In this document: piece by piece, positions 59,154 through 64,000 of the stretch
How positions within the stretch are numbered: position 1 is the first letter of the stretch
How the letters are laid out: every line of letters starts with the position of its first letter
Source of the DNA: Pezicula radicicola
Lineage: Eukaryota > Ascomycota > Leotiomycetes > Helotiales > Dermateaceae
Direction of reading: 5' to 3'
Assembly: GCA_003008705.1 (NCBI GenBank)
Contig: PDUO01000007.1
Coordinates: 712,123 to 776,122, forward strand
DNA: 64,000 nt
Notes under the pieces: generated by a model
Databases searched by the model: none
Told to the model about the DNA's origin: nothing
What the model saw: the letters and a program-made list of their open reading frames with translations, nothing else
Translations under genes and position numbers: made by a program

Positions 59154-60134
59154 AACACGTCTCGTTGGGGGCCGGGCCAAAAAGGTTTGGGGTGGTGCAT
59201 TTTGTATGACTATGTTTGCTTCCATCATAGTTTACAAGCTCCGAGACGGATCTCGAGGAGGTTGGGTGTAATTTTCAAGTGTTACTTCCAGCACATTTTT
59301 TTTGGTTATACCAAGCTTTGTTTATATGTCTTTGCGAAGAAAGAAGACAGTGAGCTACATGTATGGTTGCGGGTGGTCCAAGTTCACCGTGAGCGCAGAT
59401 TTGTAAAAAGCGGGACGTTGCTTAGTTACGGGTGTGAATAAAGTCTTCGAGGACAATTAAGCACGGGGTTTTATGTTTAGCGGGACGTTGCTAGGATGAC
59501 ATAAAGGGTATAAAGTCGGACATGACAGTATAGGTGTATGTTTTTGGGTCTGTGAATACTTCCAACACAGAAGGGGGCAGATAGAAACGTGGTGCCTCGC
59601 ACGTGGGAACGGCGTTTGGTTACCCTTACCAGCAAGCTGTTGAAGAGGGACGTAGTTTACTCTTGGAAGAGGGTGGTCTGAAGTGGCACCTGCACATAAT
59701 GGGGATTGGGGAACGTCGTGGTTACTCCTACCAGGTCTTGCTGTTGAAGGGAGCCGTATGGGTTTTTTTTGGGGGTCCAGGTTATTTTGGTGGCCGGCCG
59801 GGCCAAGAGGGTGTTTAGGGGGAGGATAGGAAGGCCCAACTCATCGAAGCTCCACGCATCCGTTAATATGAGAAAGGCCAACCCACCCACGCAGACTTTT
59901 GAGGTGTCGCGGAACCTTGAGCACTGGTCGCAGCCGGGGTATGATGTAGTGGCGCGGGCTCGGTTATTTCATTTGGGTTGTTCTGGGGATATGAGATCGA
60001 CAACTCCAGAAGCCTTTTTGATAAAGCTTCTGACTCCGAATGAGAAGTCGACTCCAGGAAAGTAGCGACGCTTTTGGGGGGAGCGTTACCAGCACCTTTT
60101 AAATGGTAGGTATAACCATGGCAACTTTTGGAGG

Positions 60135-60305
60135 GAGCCGCCGAACCTAACCTTTTGAAGAGAGGTTTAACTAGACTTGTTTAAGGGTGGTCTAACCTAA
60201 CCTTTTGGAGAGAGGTTTAACTTGACTTTGTTGAAGGGTGGTCTAACCTGGCTTTTTGTAGGGAAGTCTAACCTGACTTTTATAGGTGGTCTAACCTGGC
60301 GTAAC
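60135..60305. repeat. degenerate tandem repeat (TGGTCTAACCTRRC)
   Basis: Units built on GGTCTAACCT plus CTTTT and GAGAGGTTTAAC recur about four to five times between 60135 and 60305, with spacing of roughly 40-55 bp. Confidence 0.75.
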
Positions 60306-60616
60306 GGGTTTGGTGGACGGAGACAACCAGACTACAATAGCGACTCCCGAAAGTCTGACGAATGCTAAGTAGTTGACAAAGAGTCCACGAGTATCGGGCC
60401 ATTGAAGGAAGCTAGGATACAAGTGGTGATGCTCTTTGGGTGTCCATGCGAAAACATAAATGGCGTAATATGATGTCGTAAATAATATCGTGGATGTTTT
60501 TTGGTGATTGTTTTATGTTTTCGACTTTTTTGGTGATTGTTTTTTGTTTTTTTTTTGTTTTTTTTTGTTTTTTTGGTCTTCCCCCATCACACCTTGTTCA
60601 TGCTCACCAGTACTGA

Positions 60617-61162
60617 TCAGAACTTACAAACCATGACTCCGTCCACCATGGTCATTGATTTGCGTTTGACAGTCTGGGTTGCAGGTGTTTTGGGTTTGGG
60701 TGGAAGTGTTTGTTTGAGAGGGTTAGGGTAGAGCGGATTATCAAAGGTTGACTGAATGTACTGTTGGACATAGCAGCCGGTGATGTTGACCTTGTCTCCG
60801 TTACCCAAGTCCTCATAGTTAACTACCTCGCGATAGTTTTGAGGTACGTGCCTCATCATGAGTCTCTGGCGTGGTCGTTCGACATTGCTGTCTCCCGAAG
60901 AGGCCTCACGCTTTCTTCGACGAACGAAGAGTAGGTCCGTGACATCTCGTGATAGACGTTGGTCCGAAGACTCAAGTCTCTTTGGTTGTCGTTCCTCTTC
61001 TTCCATGGAGCTATCCCACTCCATAGGAGATGGGCGCTTTCGGTACATGAGAAGTTCAGAAGTTGGCGATGATGTCAACGGCTCTACCACCGGAGCAGGA
61101 GCAGCTTGACGCTGTCTGCGGCGGGGCATAATGAAGTCAAGGTCTTGGTTGACGAAAGCCAT
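60617..61162 (-). CDS. orphan basic protein, unknown
   Basis: A 181-residue open frame on the minus strand with ATG at 61160-61162. It has basic clusters that look like nuclear signals (PRRRQRQ near residue 13 and VRRRKREAS near 80), an acidic patch EEEERQ, and a C-terminal half with YEDLGNGDKVNITGCYVQQY and a Pro/Lys-rich end. I recognise no family. Codon use is reasonably balanced and the frame is unusually long for this AT/repeat-rich surround, which supports a real gene; absence of homologous memory makes it an orphan. The 22-bp sequence covering the start is tandemly duplicated upstream. Confidence 0.5.
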   Translation of the reverse strand: MAFVNQDLDFIMPRRRQRQAAPAPVVEPLTSSPTSELLMYRKRPSPMEWDSSMEEEERQPKRLESSDQRLSRDVTDLLFVRRRKREASSGDSNVERPRQRLMMRHVPQNYREVVNYEDLGNGDKVNITGCYVQQYIQSTFDNPLYPNPLKQTLPPKPKTPATQTVKRKSMTMVDGVMVCKF

Positions 61163-61205
61163 GATGTTATGTTGAGTGTTGAGTGATGTTATGTTGAGTG
61201 TTGAG
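61162..61205. repeat. 22-bp tandem duplication at the orphan ORF start
   Basis: TGATGTTATGTTGAGTGTTG plus AG occurs twice in direct succession (61162-61183, 61184-61205), immediately before the minus-strand ATG. Confidence 0.9.
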
Positions 61206-61492
61206 TATTGTAATGTTGAAGTGATAGTGTTGTAATGTTTGAAAAATTTGGATTCGGTTTGTGAGTATTGTGATATTGGTGCAAGAAAAAAAAAAAAAAC
61301 AGGAGCTGGGGCGGGGGGAAGCCTCTTACTTATACATTCTCAGGGCGCTCTCAGGGGGCTAAATTCCTAGCTCCTCACTTGAGAGTTGACTCATACAGCG
61401 AAGTAGCACTGCCACGTCACACTGAAGAATACAAACTAATAAGAACGTTTTAGTACTAAATTTCACTTAAAAACACATAGTTAACAGACTTG

Positions 61493-61751
61493 TCAACAAG
61501 AGCTATGCCCGGCACCTTAGCTAAGTCAACAGTTCCAAGCTAACAAGCTTTAGGCTATTAAAACTTATCTATTCAATAGAAAGAACAGTAATAGCAATCA
61601 ATGTGGGTCAATGTGAGTCAACTCTTGATCAGCTGTGCAATGAGTAATATTTAATAGTTTTAATTAGCTATTCAACTATCAACAAGAGCCATTCCCGACA
61701 CCTTAGTAAAGTCAACAGTTCTAAGCTAACAGACTTTAGTCTATTAAATCT
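61493..61751. repeat. diverged direct repeat pair (~73 bp each)
   Basis: 61493-61567 and 61679-61751 both run TCAACAAGAG...CACCTTAG...AAGTCAACAGTT...AAGCTAACA...CTATTAAA. By hand 62 of about 72 aligned positions agree; more than half of the differences are transitions. The word AGCTATTCAACTATC before copy B recurs near 61843-61857. Confidence 0.75.
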
Positions 61752-63060
61752 TCTAAAAGAAGTCAGAAACATTTGTTTTAGTACATGGTGTGAGTCAACA
61801 GTTTAACCAGATAAGCAATCCGCAACATTATTAGTCTAGATAAGCTATTCAACTATCTTAGAAAATCAATCTTTGCTATTCTAGCCTACCCAAGAATGAC
61901 ACGTGGCACAGATTTCTATTTTTAACATGTGAAACCATTGAATCAATCAAGGTTTCAAGGCACTGACAATGTAAAAAGCGTAGTGTTGACAACTCGTCGC
62001 TTATAAGCGAGAGAACTTAGCTATTGCCTTCCCATCTGTCAACCATCTCAGATAATATTTCCTGTTTAAAATTGCAATGAAAACCCCAATTAAATGAGTT
62101 TTGGAAATGATATATAATAATTTGTGTGTATCGATCAACACAATTTGTGCGCTAGTATACAAGCCGGGCTCGATTGTCGGAACTACAACAGCTCTTGCCT
62201 TTCTATGTTGCCCTAAGGGCATTATCAACACGACTACAACTTGCAAAGCAGAAAGACTTAGTATTTAATAACTTTTATTTAATACACACTTGTAGCCCCG
62301 AAAATCGAAAAGAATTAAATAGCTTAAAAATTCATAGATAAAAATATTCACAAGTTAAATCTACAATTTTACACATAACATAAAACCGCACTAAGGGCCC
62401 ACAAAACTGCCTGATTATTGAAAAGTTTGCTAGTTGGTTGATTTTCTACTTAGAACTAATATAGTGCGATTAGAAAGAGTCACCCAGCGACTAGAATGGT
62501 AGAGAGGATCCTATAAGCGCTAAGTTGACTGAATGACTATGTTGAACAAATACGGAAATAGTCATGTGACTATGTTTGCCCTGTTTGCTGCACTAAGCAA
62601 CACCTTCAGCTACTCGTAGAGCTCTTTTTTTTAGCTATTGTTCGGACTTTTAGTGTTAAGTAGTTACACGTATTGTCTTGGGCAGTAAGCACACAGTTGA
62701 AAACTTTATCTAACACGTGAGTGCGAAAACAATCAATGACTGGAGATTGAACGTTATCGAAGAAGTTCTTTTCTCTCTTCTTTTTCTCTTCTTTGAAGGC
62801 TATGTAGTTAAATAAATCTCCGAGCTTTGAATTTTATCAGTACTGTAGACTCACAACAACAGGTTAACCAAGCTAAAATTAAACCACGGTCAATTCCCCT
62901 CCCCACACGAAAAGCAAACAAACGCTCTAAAATAATATTATTCAGCCACTTTCCTGGTGGTGAAGCAGCAAAATATATACCATTAAATATTTCCACTTCC
63001 TGTCCTCTCTTTCATCTGTGGTACTAATTGGTTTACAAGGGATTGTTTTGAGCAGCTATC

Positions 63061-63147
63061 TATTTAGACAAAAGAGATGGACTTGAATAGCTCACTTGAT
63101 TTAGGAAACATGCTTAACTTGGGCAACCCATTTCCCCTACTTAAAAT
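63061..63147 (+). repeat. 87-bp dispersed repeat, copy B
   Basis: Gap-free partner of 2081-2167 at about 77 percent identity (67 of 87 by hand). Same outer words TATTTAGACA and TTAAAAT. Confidence 0.6.
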
Positions 63148-63292
63148 TGTGGCACCTAAGGTAATTAAATTAGTTACAACTAGAACTTAAGTTGTGATAC
63201 CTAAGGCCATTGAATTTAATGTCTACTTTGATTGATGTTAGATAGCTAGAAACTTTTGCTATTGAGTATAAAATGAATGGCAAAAAGGCAAA

Positions 63293-63412
63293 AACATACA
63301 ACAGCAGGTATTCGCTGATGGTCACCCACCCAACTACTAATCTACCGATCTGAGGCTTATGTATGGCAGAGCGGACGGGATGCCCAGTTCTCATCAGTCT
63401 ATGATCGTATGT
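63293..63412 (-). rRNA. 5S ribosomal RNA gene
   Basis: Read on the minus strand the 120-nt segment starts ACATACGATCATAG and ends TGCTGTTGTATGTT; nine base pairs form helix I between the two ends. The conserved core CATCCCGTCCGCTC, the internal control region with AGCCTCAGA...GTAGATTAGTAG and GGGTGGGTGACCATCAGCG all match fungal 5S rRNA. A T-run directly after the 3' end serves as RNA polymerase III terminator. Dispersed single 5S genes are normal in filamentous ascomycetes. A few transitions (GATCATAG, ACCATCAG) compared with the form I recall make a slightly decayed copy possible. Confidence 0.87.
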
Positions 63413-63831
63413 GACAGTATTTCATATATTTCAATTAATATAGGCTTATTTTTAGATACTTAGCACCGCTAAAATGACTAATTTTAGACTATCACTCCAG
63501 AAGCAGGATGAAGTATCAAACTTTCATATTGCCGACAAGCAAAGACGTTCGGTATGTTTTTTGAAGCAAGATCTTATAGTCTGAAAGGTGATTGGGGCGG
63601 AGAGGTATATTTCAATGTGAGTTACAGATGACTAGATATTGCTACTCTTCGTCGACAAGCACACGGATACAATAAATGCTTGAGGTTGTTTTCTCTCATT
63701 ACTCACTTCTACATCACCTTGTTTTACATTTAGTTTTAATTTTAATCCTTGGTTCTTACTGACACGCTCGCTATCTGCACTATGCCAATATCACAAACCT
63801 CCCAACCACCACCCAAACAAAAGCTTGACCT
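63413..63831. other. intergenic
   Basis: No supported feature besides AT-rich spacer between the 5S gene and the window-edge reading frame. Confidence 0.35.
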
Positions 63832-64000
63832 TCAAATAAACCTCCCATCATCGCCCCTCTTCCTCCCCCCAACGCCCTTCCCACTATTCCCACCCTTCAT
63901 CTCACCCCCTTTCTTCCCACTCTCACTCTTTCCACTCTTCCCATTACCCTTTCCCCTCCTACTCCCCTTCTCCCTCCTCCTCCTCTGCACAACCTCCCAC
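63832..64000 (-). CDS. possible C-terminal coding fragment, basic low-complexity (cut by window edge)
   Basis: On the minus strand a frame is open from the window end to TGA at 63832-63834, about 55 codons. It encodes WEVVQRRRREKG, then a Gly/Lys/Ser/Arg-rich stretch (GKSGKSESGKKGG) and ends RKRGDDGRFI. The strong pyrimidine bias of the plus strand here begins abruptly at the stop codon, as expected for a coding tail. No family can be named from this part, and a non-coding CT-rich tract is the alternative. Confidence 0.35.
   Translation of the reverse strand, partial: WEVVQRRRREKGSRRGKGNGKSGKSESGKKGGEMKGGNSGKGVGGRKRGDDGRFI

Larger units (their letters stand above)
58383..60616. other. G-rich repeat-laden region without gene
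   Basis: Apart from the modules listed separately, no coding region is supported. The plus strand is strongly G/T-rich, ending in T-runs at 60535-60575. It could be transcribed non-coding DNA or a very long 3' region of the minus-strand ORF at 60617. Confidence 0.35.
61206..63292. other. AT-rich region, no gene
   Basis: About 2 kb of strongly AT-rich DNA with decayed repeats (61493-61751, 63061-63147). An A-run lies at 61287-61300. Open stretches up to 81 codons are not supported as genes. Confidence 0.4.

Overview
This is filamentous ascomycete DNA, most likely from Leotiomycetes (Helotiales-like). Genes are split by short introns of about 45-115 nt with GT-AG ends and branch-like CTAAC/CTAAT sites. 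The gene set is typical of this group: Zn2Cys6 regulators, a LysM protein, an NmrA-like protein, AcrB, a TeaR-like prenylated protein, CCR4 and a HET-family remnant. Several intergenic stretches are AT-rich and hold decayed repeats. The organism assignment is inference from gene content, not from a database match.

Left part (1-20 kb) is accessory-like. It holds a truncated LysM gene, a small VOC/glyoxalase-fold gene, a 315-bp MITE-like element with TA target duplication, an Mtr-type amino acid transporter and a broken cytochrome P450. Next come a Zn2Cys6 regulator divergent from an NmrA-like gene (with a palindrome in their shared promoter) and a tartrate/D-malate-type dehydrogenase. A divergent pair follows in which one protein carries only the fungal transcription-factor (MHR) domain and the other only a Zn2Cys6 cluster. 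A HET-family N-terminal remnant with an in-frame stop runs by splicing into an unrelated tail with a duplicated motif.

Middle part (20-56 kb) is mostly conserved housekeeping content with long intergenic spaces: a GPI-type 5'-nucleotidase, a mitochondrial hotdog thioesterase, an ETFRF1/LYRM5-type LYR protein, a SAM-dependent methyltransferase, CCR4 deadenylase, an F-box protein, AcrB, a small double-CxxC protein, an MPPED-type metallophosphoesterase and a TeaR-like polarity protein. A perfect 40-bp inverted repeat lies at 43.2 kb. A 4.6-kb gene-poor stretch with microsatellites lies at 46.6-51.2 kb.

Right part (56-64 kb) is repeat-rich. It has a 43-bp tandem array broken by a 150-nt assembly gap, four copies of a conserved ~62-bp element, further modular repeats and one orphan ORF with a duplicated leader. 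It also has two diverged direct repeats, a 5S rRNA gene on the minus strand and a possible C-terminal coding fragment at the window edge. An 87-bp repeat here is also present near 2.1 kb.

The genes do not form one obvious pathway. The tightest functional groupings are the regulator/NmrA pair (8.1-11.1 kb) and the dehydrogenase beside the split regulator pair (11.5-16.7 kb). Exon boundaries were derived by hand from GT-AG sites and reading-frame closure.
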